This document shows positions 23,871-30,971 of a DNA stretch of 30,971 nt, piece after piece. The notes below the pieces were generated by a model that saw nothing but the letters and a program-made list of their open reading frames with translations, was not told the origin of the DNA and did no database searches. Position numbers and translations under genes: made by a program. Each line of letters opens with the position of its first letter. Position 1 is the stretch's first letter. This DNA is from Christensenella sp. UBA5489 (GTDB lineage: Bacteria; Bacillota; Clostridia; Christensenellales; UBA1242), in the NCBI GenBank assembly GCA_002424095.1, contig DIPL01000017.1, positions 1-30,971 of the forward strand. Direction: 5' to 3'.

Positions 23871-25052
23871 TTAATTTGAGCGGTCTTTTCTTAATTTTTT
23901 TAAGAAAGGGGGAATATCTGCATCGTCGATTTTTAGCCTAGAACTGTTTTCAACGTTGGAGACTTCAATATCTTCTTCTTTTTTATTTTGTTGATTACCG
24001 AATGCAAATGAATTACCAAACATACTTTTTGTGTTGAAATTATTAAACGCTTCAACTTCTTCTTTAACTTTTGATAAGTTTTCTTTTTCATTTTGCTCAG
24101 TTGGATTAATAAATCCAGTTGCAATCACAGTTATTTCTACTGAATCTTCCATATCTTTATCAATTCCTGAACCAAAAATTATGTTGCAAGAAGAATCGAC
24201 AACTTGTTTAACAAGGTCAGCGGCTTCATAAACTTGGTCAAGTGGCAAATCAAGTCCACCTTTAACATTCAAAAGCACACCTGTTGCACCCTCAATTGAG
24301 GTTTCAAGCAAAGGACTAGAAACTGCTTGACGCACTGCTTCAATTGTTTTATTTTCGCCCTTACCGAATCCAACGCCCATATGAGCAAGCCCTTTATTTT
24401 TCATAACAGAGCGAACATCGGCAAAGTCAAGGTTAATAAGTCCTGGTGTTACAATTAAATCTGAAATTCCCTGAATTCCTTGACGCAAAACATCATCCGC
24501 ATACATAAATGCTTCTACAATTGGCGTTCCTTTTGGTACAAGTTGAAAAAGTTTATCGTTTGGAATTACGACAAGTGTATCTACATATTTTTTAAGATTT
24601 TCAAGACCAAGTTCGGCGTTTTCTGTGCGTTTTCGACCTTCAAAACTGAATGGCTTTGTTACAACTGCAATAGTCAAGATTCCCATTTCTTTGGCAAGTT
24701 GTGCAACAACTGGCGCTGCACCAGTTCCAGTTCCGCCGCCCATACCAGCAGTTATAAAAACTAAATCAGTATCTTTTAAGATTTCACTTATGCTTGCCTT
24801 GCTTTCTTCTGCTGCCTTAAAGCCAACATCAGGCTCAGCACCTGCCCCGAGTCCACGTGTTATTTTCTCCCCTATCTGCAAACGCTGTTCCGCATTACTC
24901 ATAAGCAAGTCTTGTTTGTCGGTGTTGATTGCGACATAATTTGCACTTGTGATGTTTGCGTTTATCATACGGTTCACAGCATTATTTCCGCCTCCGCCAA
25001 TGCCTATAACTTTTATGTTGGCAACAGGACCAATATTTGTATTGTTATACAT
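23871..25052 (-). CDS. ftsZ: Cell division protein FtsZ
   Basis: FtsZ is the tubulin-like GTPase that forms the division ring. The 393 residues contain IGIGGGGNNAVNRMI, the tubulin signature GGGTGTGAAP, the T7 synergy loop around NLDFADV, a variable linker and the C-terminal conserved peptide DADIPPFLKKLRK that binds FtsA. ATG 25052 is preceded by GAGGAG; an in-frame TTG at 25064 lies within that site and is unlikely. It follows ftsA, and has its own promoter reaching into the end of ftsA. Confidence 0.98.
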   Translation of the reverse strand: MYNNTNIGPVANIKVIGIGGGGNNAVNRMINANITSANYVAINTDKQDLLMSNAEQRLQIGEKITRGLGAGAEPDVGFKAAEESKASISEILKDTDLVFITAGMGGGTGTGAAPVVAQLAKEMGILTIAVVTKPFSFEGRKRTENAELGLENLKKYVDTLVVIPNDKLFQLVPKGTPIVEAFMYADDVLRQGIQGISDLIVTPGLINLDFADVRSVMKNKGLAHMGVGFGKGENKTIEAVRQAVSSPLLETSIEGATGVLLNVKGGLDLPLDQVYEAADLVKQVVDSSCNIIFGSGIDKDMEDSVEITVIATGFINPTEQNEKENLSKVKEEVEAFNNFNTKSMFGNSFAFGNQQNKKEEDIEVSNVENSSRLKIDDADIPPFLKKLRKDRSN

Positions 25053-25174
25053 TTTTCTCCTCAATTTTATAGAATTTTGATTAGTTTTAAATGCTTTTTT
25101 TTATTCTTAATAAATTCAGAAAACGCAGTGAATTTTATTAATTAAAATTTAAACTTTTATTAAATTGTATTTAT

Positions 25175-25203
25175 AGTATAATATTAATTCAGTATTTTTG
25201 CAA
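25175..25203 (-). promoter_or_regulatory. ftsZ promoter overlapping the end of ftsA
   Basis: Minus-strand TTGCAA (25203-25198), a 17-bp spacer and TATACT (25180-25175). The -35 is inside the last codons of ftsA. The leader to ftsZ would be about 115 bases. Both boxes are identical to those of the rpsF operon promoter. Confidence 0.65.
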
Positions 25204-26332
25204 GTATTCCTTTATGTTTTTTTTCAAATTGTTTTAAAGCATAGTCTAAAACTGAAATTTCTGATGAAAAAATCGGTCTATCAAATGGCACTTGTGCTGG
25301 TTCGGCTAACTCTAAATTCACTCCAAGTCTTCCTGATAAATATTCTCTTGCACCCTTTATGTAGGAAATTCCGCCACCTGTGAGAAAAGCCGACAATATA
25401 GTCCCTTTTTCAAAGCACGGTTTTATACATTTTGAAATAAACGTAGCAAACATATCAAGTCTCTCTGAGACAATTTGATTTGCAACATTAGCATAAACTT
25501 TTTTAGGTTCGGTATCTTCAATTTCATACATATCGGAAGCCGACGGCCTTACCGAAACAACAATTTTTCTTTTTAAATTTTCAGCCTGCTTGATTGGAAT
25601 ATTTAAGCATTGTGCTAAATCACCCATAATATGTCCGCCACCAAGCGAGAATGAATTGAGTTTTAGAAGTCCTTTGTTTTTGGCAACTGCTACACCAGTT
25701 GTTAGATAACCAATATCAATGAGCAGTGTGTTTCCTGCAATTTTTTCAGGATTTATAAGATATTGTGTTTCACAATATATCGAACAAACATAATGAACTT
25801 TTTGAATTCCGAGTAATGAAAGAATTTCGTTCATCTTTGTAACAAAATTGCTGTCTGCGTAAATTGCATTAAAAAAACAAAAAAGTTTTGTGGTTTTAGG
25901 GCTATACTTTAAATCTGTAATTTTATTTCCGTCATCTAAAATGCAATAAATCGGATAAACGCCAATTAAAGTTTGCCCATCAATTTCTTCACAGGCTTTT
26001 GCGCATATTTGCTTTACAAAATCCTCTGTTAATCTTTTTAGTGTATTAAAATCTATGGTAATTTTTTTATTTTTACTTATACAAAATTCAGATGGAACGG
26101 CAAGTGTGATTTTTTTTGTTGAAATATTTGATGCAAGTTCAACATCTTCAATTGCTTGACTGATTTTTTCTTCCAATTTTTCTTCTTCAAAAAAACTTCC
26201 GTCTGAAAAACCAGAATAAGGTATGCTACTTCTTCCGAAGATAAGAAAATTATCATTAATGCCTGCGCCGCCGGCAAGAGCCGTAATTTTTGAAGAACCT
26301 ATATCCAAAACAAACGCGACATTCTTTGACAT
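25184..26332 (-). CDS. ftsA: Cell division protein FtsA
   Basis: FtsA is an actin-like ATPase that tethers FtsZ to the membrane. The 382 residues contain the phosphate 1 motif FVLDIGSSKITAL, a 1C domain (about 80-160), the phosphate 2 motif LLIDIGYLTTGVAV, the SFSLGGGHI segment and the adenosine motif FLTGGGISYIKGA. The C terminus (ALKQFEKKHKGILAKILN) is an amphipathic membrane-targeting helix. Start at 26332 has GGAGAGAG upstream; an ATG five codons earlier lies within this site. It is between ftsQ and ftsZ. Confidence 0.95.
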   Translation of the reverse strand: MSKNVAFVLDIGSSKITALAGGAGINDNFLIFGRSSIPYSGFSDGSFFEEEKLEEKISQAIEDVELASNISTKKITLAVPSEFCISKNKKITIDFNTLKRLTEDFVKQICAKACEEIDGQTLIGVYPIYCILDDGNKITDLKYSPKTTKLFCFFNAIYADSNFVTKMNEILSLLGIQKVHYVCSIYCETQYLINPEKIAGNTLLIDIGYLTTGVAVAKNKGLLKLNSFSLGGGHIMGDLAQCLNIPIKQAENLKRKIVVSVRPSASDMYEIEDTEPKKVYANVANQIVSERLDMFATFISKCIKPCFEKGTILSAFLTGGGISYIKGAREYLSGRLGVNLELAEPAQVPFDRPIFSSEISVLDYALKQFEKKHKGILAKILN

Positions 26333-26416
26333 ATTCTCTCTCCGCATTGCATAAATATTTATTTTTCTTTATAATTATACCATTAGTATTATATTTGTCA
26401 ACAAATTTCAACAATT

Positions 26417-27241
26417 TTAATTCTTAATATTTTTATGCGCAACAAATTCGCCTGAAAGTTTTTGGTATATGGTAAGTTCGCTATTCTCTTTATCCGCATC
26501 GAGAATTTCAGCATTGACAGCGAGAAATAAATTTATTTTAAGTTCTAAAAAATCAGATGCATCAACGATTGTTGTTTCAAAATCTAAAAAATCTATTAAT
26601 TTCAATGCCACTGTATAGTCATCATATTTAATACTGGCATACATTAGTAATTCAACGTTTTTAATAATTGCTTTTTGTTCAGCACAAGTTCTATTATTGA
26701 GTTTAAATGCAGGCGAAAGTTTTTTTAAAACTTTTTCAAATTCGGGCTCTAAATTTAAAAAATCGCCAGCATTTAATGATGTATCAATTTCTCCACACCC
26801 CTCCACTAAAATAGGTGAATTTTGCGTGCTTTCATATAAAGCATTGTCATCTCCAATGTCTAAAATTCTTAAAATCTTAAAATCCTCATCGCATATGTAA
26901 TATTTAGATTGTTCAAAATTAACTGCAAAAAGCTCTTCTCTTTCAATGCAATGCACTACCATTTTATTCGGAAAAATCGTTTCTATATTAATTACTTTAA
27001 TATAAGGATATGTTTTTTCAATCTTTTCCTGATTTATTTTTTTATTTATAAAAAAAACAGAAGCCCCACTTGAAAACTCGCCAGACTCTATAATTTCTTG
27101 ATGATTTTCTTCATTATATAAGAAAGGCGAACTTTTGAAATCAACAAAAACAGCATTTAATGCAAAAAGAGTAAAACAAAGAATTGCACAAACGCCTATA
27201 AATGACAAAATTGAAACTGCCCAAATTATAAACTTTTTCAT
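26417..27241 (-). CDS. ftsQ: Cell division protein FtsQ/DivIB
   Basis: A bitopic division protein that links FtsL and FtsB in the divisome. The 274 residues have one N-terminal membrane helix (about 5-28) and a POTRA-like domain (about 50-115), including KTYPYIKVINIETIFPNKMVVHCIEREE split over two strands, and then a beta domain. Sequence conservation is low, as usual for this family, but the position between murA and ftsA and the POTRA pattern are convincing. Here the N-terminal cytoplasmic tail is only three residues. Confidence 0.85.
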   Translation of the reverse strand: MKKFIIWAVSILSFIGVCAILCFTLFALNAVFVDFKSSPFLYNEENHQEIIESGEFSSGASVFFINKKINQEKIEKTYPYIKVINIETIFPNKMVVHCIEREELFAVNFEQSKYYICDEDFKILRILDIGDDNALYESTQNSPILVEGCGEIDTSLNAGDFLNLEPEFEKVLKKLSPAFKLNNRTCAEQKAIIKNVELLMYASIKYDDYTVALKLIDFLDFETTIVDASDFLELKINLFLAVNAEILDADKENSELTIYQKLSGEFVAHKNIKN

Positions 27242-27356
27242 ATGTTTTCCTTTTGTGCTTTATTCTCTATTTCTTGAATTCTATCTATATATTAATAAAA
27301 ATAAATAGAAAAATCTACTTATTTGAAAATTTTTATTTTTCTACCTTGTAATATAT

Positions 27357-28616
27357 TTACACTGAAATTCTCTTAATGTCAACACCTAAATTGGCTAAAT
27401 TTTGTTCTAGGTTTTCATAACCACGTTCAATTTGATATATGTTTCCTATTGTAGTGTCGCCATCTGCACGTAATGCCGCTAAAATAAGGCCAGCACCGCC
27501 ACGTAAATCTGTGGCATAGACATCTGCGCCATAGAGTTTCTCGACGCCTTTTATAATTGCACTTCTATCTTTAATTATAATATCAGCACCCATTTTTATA
27601 AGTTCATTTGTATACTTAAACCTTGTTTCAAATAAGTTTTCAATTACCACCGAAGTTCCTTTGCAAATCGAAAGCATTGCCACAGTTTGTGGTTGCAAGT
27701 CTGTTGGAAATCCAGGATAAGGCATTGTTTCAATTTTCGTTATTGCTTTATGTACATTTTCGCTTGAACTCACAATCACCTTATCATTTTTTTGCCATAT
27801 TTTACAAGTATTGTCGTGCAACTTACTTGTTAAAGCCTCTAAATGTGATAAATTAGCGTTTTCTAGGATGATTTCGCCACCGCAAATCATACAGGCAAGA
27901 ATATAGGTTCCTGTTATAATTCTGTCGCTTATTGGCGTGTATTCCACGCTTTTCAGTGCATCGACACCGTGAATTGTGATGACATTTGTTCCCGCTCCTT
28001 TAATTTTTGCCCCTGCTTTATTTAAAAAATTTTGTAAATCAACAACTTCGGGTTCTTTTGCTCCGTTTATAATTTTGGTTACACCTTTTGTAAGCACGCC
28101 CGCCATCATAATATTTTCAGTTGCACCAACGCTTGGAAAATCAAGATGAATGGTTCCACCTTTCATATTTGAACCATCGCAGTTAATATATCCTCTTTTG
28201 TCGCTTACTTTAACATTAAGCGCCCGCAACCCTTTTAAGTGCAAATCAATTGGGCGAGTTCCAATGTCGCAACCACCAGGATAAGCAACTCGTGCTTTTT
28301 TAAAACGCCCTAAAATTGCTCCTAAACTAAAAATAGAAGACCTTGTCAACATTGCAAGGTTACTTGGAATTTCATAATTTTTCAAATCTGACATATCGAG
28401 TTCGATACAGTCATCAATCAGTTTTTTCTTTGCACCTAAGTTTTCAAGAATATAGGTCATATTAATTATATCTTTATACGAAGGGTAATTATTTAACTTA
28501 ACTTTTCCACTGCATAAAATAGCGCCTGCCAAAATTGGAAGATAGGCATTTTTTGCGCATCCTATTTTTACAGTTCCATAAAGCTTATTCCCACCTTTGA
28601 TATGTAACTTTTCCAT
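27357..28616 (-). CDS. murA: UDP-N-acetylglucosamine 1-carboxyvinyltransferase MurA
   Basis: MurA transfers enolpyruvate to UDP-GlcNAc, the first committed step of peptidoglycan synthesis. The 419 residues hold the conserved Lys-Asn near the N terminus (VKIGCAKNAYLPIL), the catalytic Cys loop YPGGCDIGTRPIDLH, and the C-terminal DLRGGAGLILAAL. The Cys predicts fosfomycin sensitivity of this copy. The start at 28616 gives the family-like MEKLHIKGG; a GTG at 28634 would add six residues. GTGGAG precedes it with long spacing. It heads the murA-ftsQ-ftsA-ftsZ run. Confidence 0.96.
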   Translation of the reverse strand: MEKLHIKGGNKLYGTVKIGCAKNAYLPILAGAILCSGKVKLNNYPSYKDIINMTYILENLGAKKKLIDDCIELDMSDLKNYEIPSNLAMLTRSSIFSLGAILGRFKKARVAYPGGCDIGTRPIDLHLKGLRALNVKVSDKRGYINCDGSNMKGGTIHLDFPSVGATENIMMAGVLTKGVTKIINGAKEPEVVDLQNFLNKAGAKIKGAGTNVITIHGVDALKSVEYTPISDRIITGTYILACMICGGEIILENANLSHLEALTSKLHDNTCKIWQKNDKVIVSSSENVHKAITKIETMPYPGFPTDLQPQTVAMLSICKGTSVVIENLFETRFKYTNELIKMGADIIIKDRSAIIKGVEKLYGADVYATDLRGGAGLILAALRADGDTTIGNIYQIERGYENLEQNLANLGVDIKRISV

Positions 28617-28775
28617 CTGTAAATTTTTCTCCACTTAATACATTTTATGGAGGTTCAAGATAAGTTGTGAAAAGTTACAAAAATACAATAACAATCATAA
28701 AGTTTTTTTTAATGAATTACCATTTTAAAACAATATAATTTAAGTTTCATTCTAAATTAGAGAAATAAAACAAAT

Positions 28776-28808
28776 AAAAAAATGCCGTAAGTTTACGACA
28801 GTTTTTTT
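28776..28808. terminator. Terminator after the signal-peptidase-like gene
   Basis: TGCCGTAA and TTACGACA pair with one mismatch around a tight loop (28783-28800), with an A tract before and a T tract after, so it can work in both directions. On the minus strand it follows the gene ending at 28832. Confidence 0.6.
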
Positions 28809-28831
28809 AATCAATGTGAATTATTTTTTAA

Positions 28832-29836
28832 TTAATCATCATCAAAATCTTTTTCATTTTTCAATTTCTCTAATTCTTTATTTCTAATTTCATTTTCTCT
28901 AACTATTTTTAAGATATCTTGACGGCTTTCCTGTTCAAGCGTTTTTTCCAAACCAGAAGTGTCTTTTGCATTCTCTCTTTTTACAGCACCCTGTTGCTGA
29001 TTAACAGGACTTCCTTCAAGTTGTTTTGATTGTTTAATTAACATTCTTTTTGTTTCCTGATGTTCTTCTTTTTCTGTAATTTTCTTAGCAGTTATATTTA
29101 TAATATTCAAAATTATAAGCAATACACAAGGAATTAAAAGAATAAGCAAACTGAACGTTGTAGAACAAAACACCATTACATTAATAAAAAAATTCGAAAG
29201 TTCTGTTGATTTTCCAACCACATCCATTGCCAAAATCAAATTTTCATCAACTGTATCGGTCGAATCGCTATACAAAGAAAAGCAAACATACCCGACATTT
29301 CTTTCATCAAATGCTATGCCAACCTTGGCAATTTTTCCAAGCAAAACATCGGGGGTGATGTCCGAAGTCTGTTCGGCAAAACTTAAAGTTATAGTATTTT
29401 CCTCTGTGACACTCTGTGAGTTTTCTGCATTTAAAGTGTTTGATATAGGATAAAAAGCACTTGAAGTTTGAGAACCAGACAAAACTTCGCTTGAATTCTC
29501 ATTACCTTCAAAGTTCCAATCTCTAATAATTATTGTGTTACCATTTTGTTCGCTATATTTATAATAAGCAATTATATCGCCAGGGTTATAATCGTATTGA
29601 CTGACATTAGAAAAGGGACAATGTTCACCAGCCATAAACTTTCCAGAATTTACGTCATAAAAATTGTTGTTGGGGATTTTAACAACTCGTAAATTAAAAA
29701 AAGAAGGAACTCCGCCATTTGCCTTAGTGCTTATTAAAACAAAAGAATTAAAAAGACCAGCAATAATTGAGGGAAAAAGAAAAATTATAATAATAATTTT
29801 CGTAATATTGTATAATTTTTCAGACTTAATACTCAT
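28832..29836 (-). CDS. Membrane protein, possibly an inactive SipW-like signal peptidase relative
   Basis: Not firmly recognised. The 334 residues have a membrane segment (about 11-33), an outside domain of about 190 residues, a second membrane segment (about 220-245) and a charged cytoplasmic C-terminal tail of about 80 residues rich in Lys, Glu and Gln. The outside domain has GGVPSFFNLRVVKI and, later, YNPGDIIAYYKY, which resemble the GD-II box of SipW/S26-type signal peptidases. The usual SGSM-P catalytic Ser motif is absent, replaced by a longer loop ending VSQYDY. The domain also has a Ser/Asn-rich insert. AAGGA precedes ATG 29836. A role as a non-catalytic relative is inference; it may be unrelated. 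Confidence 0.6.
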   Translation of the reverse strand: MSIKSEKLYNITKIIIIIFLFPSIIAGLFNSFVLISTKANGGVPSFFNLRVVKIPNNNFYDVNSGKFMAGEHCPFSNVSQYDYNPGDIIAYYKYSEQNGNTIIIRDWNFEGNENSSEVLSGSQTSSAFYPISNTLNAENSQSVTEENTITLSFAEQTSDITPDVLLGKIAKVGIAFDERNVGYVCFSLYSDSTDTVDENLILAMDVVGKSTELSNFFINVMVFCSTTFSLLILLIPCVLLIILNIINITAKKITEKEEHQETKRMLIKQSKQLEGSPVNQQQGAVKRENAKDTSGLEKTLEQESRQDILKIVRENEIRNKELEKLKNEKDFDDD

Positions 29837-29921
29837 TACTTTTCCTTAAATTTTAATTCGTATATGACATCATTTATTTGAAAAAAACTTTAAAAAACTA
29901 ATTATTTATTTCAAACCATTA

Positions 29922-29950
29922 TTGACAAAATTGTATATCTATTTTATTAT
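29922..29950 (+). promoter_or_regulatory. Promoter upstream of the mazF operon
   Basis: TTGACA (29922-29927), a 17-bp spacer and TATTAT (29945-29950) face the toxin genes. The leader would be about 200 bases and AT-rich; I see no other gene or clear structure in the 29837-30158 interval. Confidence 0.6.
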
Positions 29951-30158
29951 TTATATATAATAAACTTTTATTCGGTTTTTGTAATTTCTTTAATTTAAGA
30001 ATAACAAAGATTTTATTCAAAGTCTATTATTTTTATATTTTTTTACAAAATTTTTAATAATTATTACATATTTCTTACATTAACACATAAAATAAACGCA
30101 ATTCAACAATAAAGATTAATGCAAATATGTTTAAAATTTTAATATTATGGAGAATATT

Positions 30159-30395
30159 ATGAGTAGTTTTTTAAAAAAAATTAATATTGACTTGTCAAAA
30201 AGTATTATGTCTTTTGAAAAGACTAACGGCGAATTGCAAGAATTTACAATTCGCAAATTTTTGGAAAATGGCAATACTAACATCTCTGATTTTAACAGTT
30301 TTCTGAGCCAAAAGCATAATATGACAATAGAAAAAGGTTTTTGTGAACCCGATTTAGACAATTTAATTAAATATGAAGAGGAACTTAATGGATGA
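30159..30395 (+). CDS. Small protein before MazF, candidate antitoxin
   Basis: I do not recognise this 78-residue protein. It is likely helical (MSSFLKKINIDLSKSIMSFE, LDNLIKYEEELNG) and acidic at the C-terminal end (EPDLDN, EEELNG), which suits a toxin-neutralising tail. It does not look like the ribbon-helix-helix or AbrB-type antitoxins normally seen with MazF. ATG 30159 is chosen because GGAG lies 6 bases upstream; a codon at 30147 lies in that site. The gene overlaps mazF by 8 bases, the arrangement expected for an antitoxin-toxin pair. Confidence 0.65.
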   Translation: MSSFLKKINIDLSKSIMSFEKTNGELQEFTIRKFLENGNTNISDFNSFLSQKHNMTIEKGFCEPDLDNLIKYEEELNG

Positions 30396-30738
30396 GATTA
30401 AGCGTGGCGAAATATATTACGCAGACTTATCTCCGGTTGTCGGGAGTGAGCAAGGCGGAGTTCGACCAATTGTTGTTTTGCAAAATAACGTCGGCAATAA
30501 ATATTCGCCGACAGTAATTGTTGCAGCTATAACAAGCCAAATCAATAAGGCACGCATACCAACACATATTGAGCTTTCTTCCGAGAACTATTCTCTCCCA
30601 AAAGATTCAGTAGTGTTACTGGAACAAATACGAACGATTGATAAAACTAGACTTAAACAAAAAGTTTCAATGCTTGATATTGGAAAAATGAAAGAAATAA
30701 ATAGAGCAATTTTGATAAGTTTAGGCTTTGCAGAATAG
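30388..30738 (+). CDS. mazF: MazF/PemK-type endoribonuclease toxin
   Basis: A 116-residue ribosome-independent mRNA interferase, the usual length. Family motifs are IKRGEIYYADLSPVVGSEQG, VRPIVVLQN, VIVAAITSQ with the active-site Thr-Ser, PTHIEL and VVLLEQIRTIDK. The start at ATG 30388 follows GAGG and overlaps the preceding small gene, indicating coupled translation. In many Bacillota, MazF (NdoA) pairs with an AbrB-like or RHH antitoxin; the partner here differs. Toxicity and cleavage site are not visible in the sequence. Confidence 0.94.
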   Translation: MDEIKRGEIYYADLSPVVGSEQGGVRPIVVLQNNVGNKYSPTVIVAAITSQINKARIPTHIELSSENYSLPKDSVVLLEQIRTIDKTRLKQKVSMLDIGKMKEINRAILISLGFAE

Positions 30739-30842
30739 CATTTTTAAGTTAATTTAACTAAAAAGAATAAAAGATTTTATGTAAAAATTTGACAATTTAA
30801 TCACTATTCTTTTTTTATTTATAATTTTTTAAAGAAAAAGCA

Positions 30843-30871
30843 TTGACATATTATTTTTTAAATGCTAAACT
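30843..30871 (+). promoter_or_regulatory. Promoter of tRNA-fMet
   Basis: TTGACA (30843-30848), a 17-bp spacer and TAAACT (30866-30871) lie about 60 bases before the tRNA. The -10 box is the same as the 17-bp-spaced one at rplI. Confidence 0.6.
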
Positions 30872-30930
30872 AATTTTAGAGTTAATAATTTAGTGATTTC
30901 ACAAAAAATTAAAATTCGAAGAAAATATGT

Positions 30931-30971
30931 CGCGGGATAGAGCAGCTCGGTAGCTCGTTGGGCTCATAACC
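30931..30971 (+). tRNA. Initiator tRNA-fMet(CAT), 5' part, truncated by window end
   Basis: The last 41 bases begin CGCGGGATAGAGCAGCTCGG and reach the anticodon arm GGGCTCATAACC. The first base is C, the hallmark of bacterial initiator tRNA (unpaired 1-72), and the three G before the loop with anticodon CAT fit the GGG/CCC anticodon stem. The 3' half lies outside the window. Confidence 0.93.

Noticed and set aside
23886..23908. Inverted repeat TTTCTTAA/TTAAGAAA near the ftsZ end as a terminator
   Set aside because: It lies inside the ftsZ coding region where Lys and Leu codons produce it, and the stem is entirely A-T rich apart from one pair.

Overview
The window is AT-rich Bacillota (Firmicutes) chromosomal DNA, most likely from an uncultured spore-forming Clostridia-type bacterium. 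The evidence is the set of Spo0A, a GerA-type spore germinant receptor operon, a SpoVB-like flippase, strong AGGAGG ribosome binding sites, TTGACA/TATAAT promoters and the murA-ftsQ-ftsA-ftsZ cluster. It begins in the 3' part of a tRNA (probably Arg, anticodon TCG) and ends in the 5' part of initiator tRNA-fMet.

The accessory region runs from about 45 to 8100. It holds a two-gene FtsX-type ABC exporter, then a type I-C CRISPR locus reduced to cas4, cas1 and cas2, a leader, and an array of 20 full repeats plus one broken terminal repeat. No interference genes (cas3, cas5, cas8c, cas7) are present. cas1 carries a one-base frameshift near its 5' end that removes the start of the normal 343-residue protein. 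Just past the array is a previously untranslated-looking stretch that I read as a decayed PfkB/ribokinase-type sugar kinase with several frameshifts. Facing it is an intact 364-residue protein that looks like transcription terminator Rho with the RNA-binding domains kept and the ATPase motifs erased. This is the most unusual gene in the window.

The sporulation block runs from 8.4 to 14.7 kb on the minus strand: spo0A, a membrane-anchored protein of unknown function, gerAA-gerAB-gerAC and a ferritin-like gene. A sigma-G-like promoter (TGCATA, 18 bp, CATACTA) lies directly before gerAA. Its -10 box is one arm of an inverted repeat whose other arm contains the gerAA start codon.

The housekeeping block runs from 15 to 29.8 kb: rplI, gap, two family 2 glycosyltransferases, tsaD, the rpsF-ssb-rpsR operon (with a good promoter and an S6:S18-type leader), a spoVB-like flippase with a small HU-like protein, and murA-ftsQ-ftsA-ftsZ. 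ftsZ has its own promoter at the end of ftsA. A membrane protein that may be an inactive signal-peptidase relative and a MazF toxin with an unrecognised partner close the window before tRNA-fMet.
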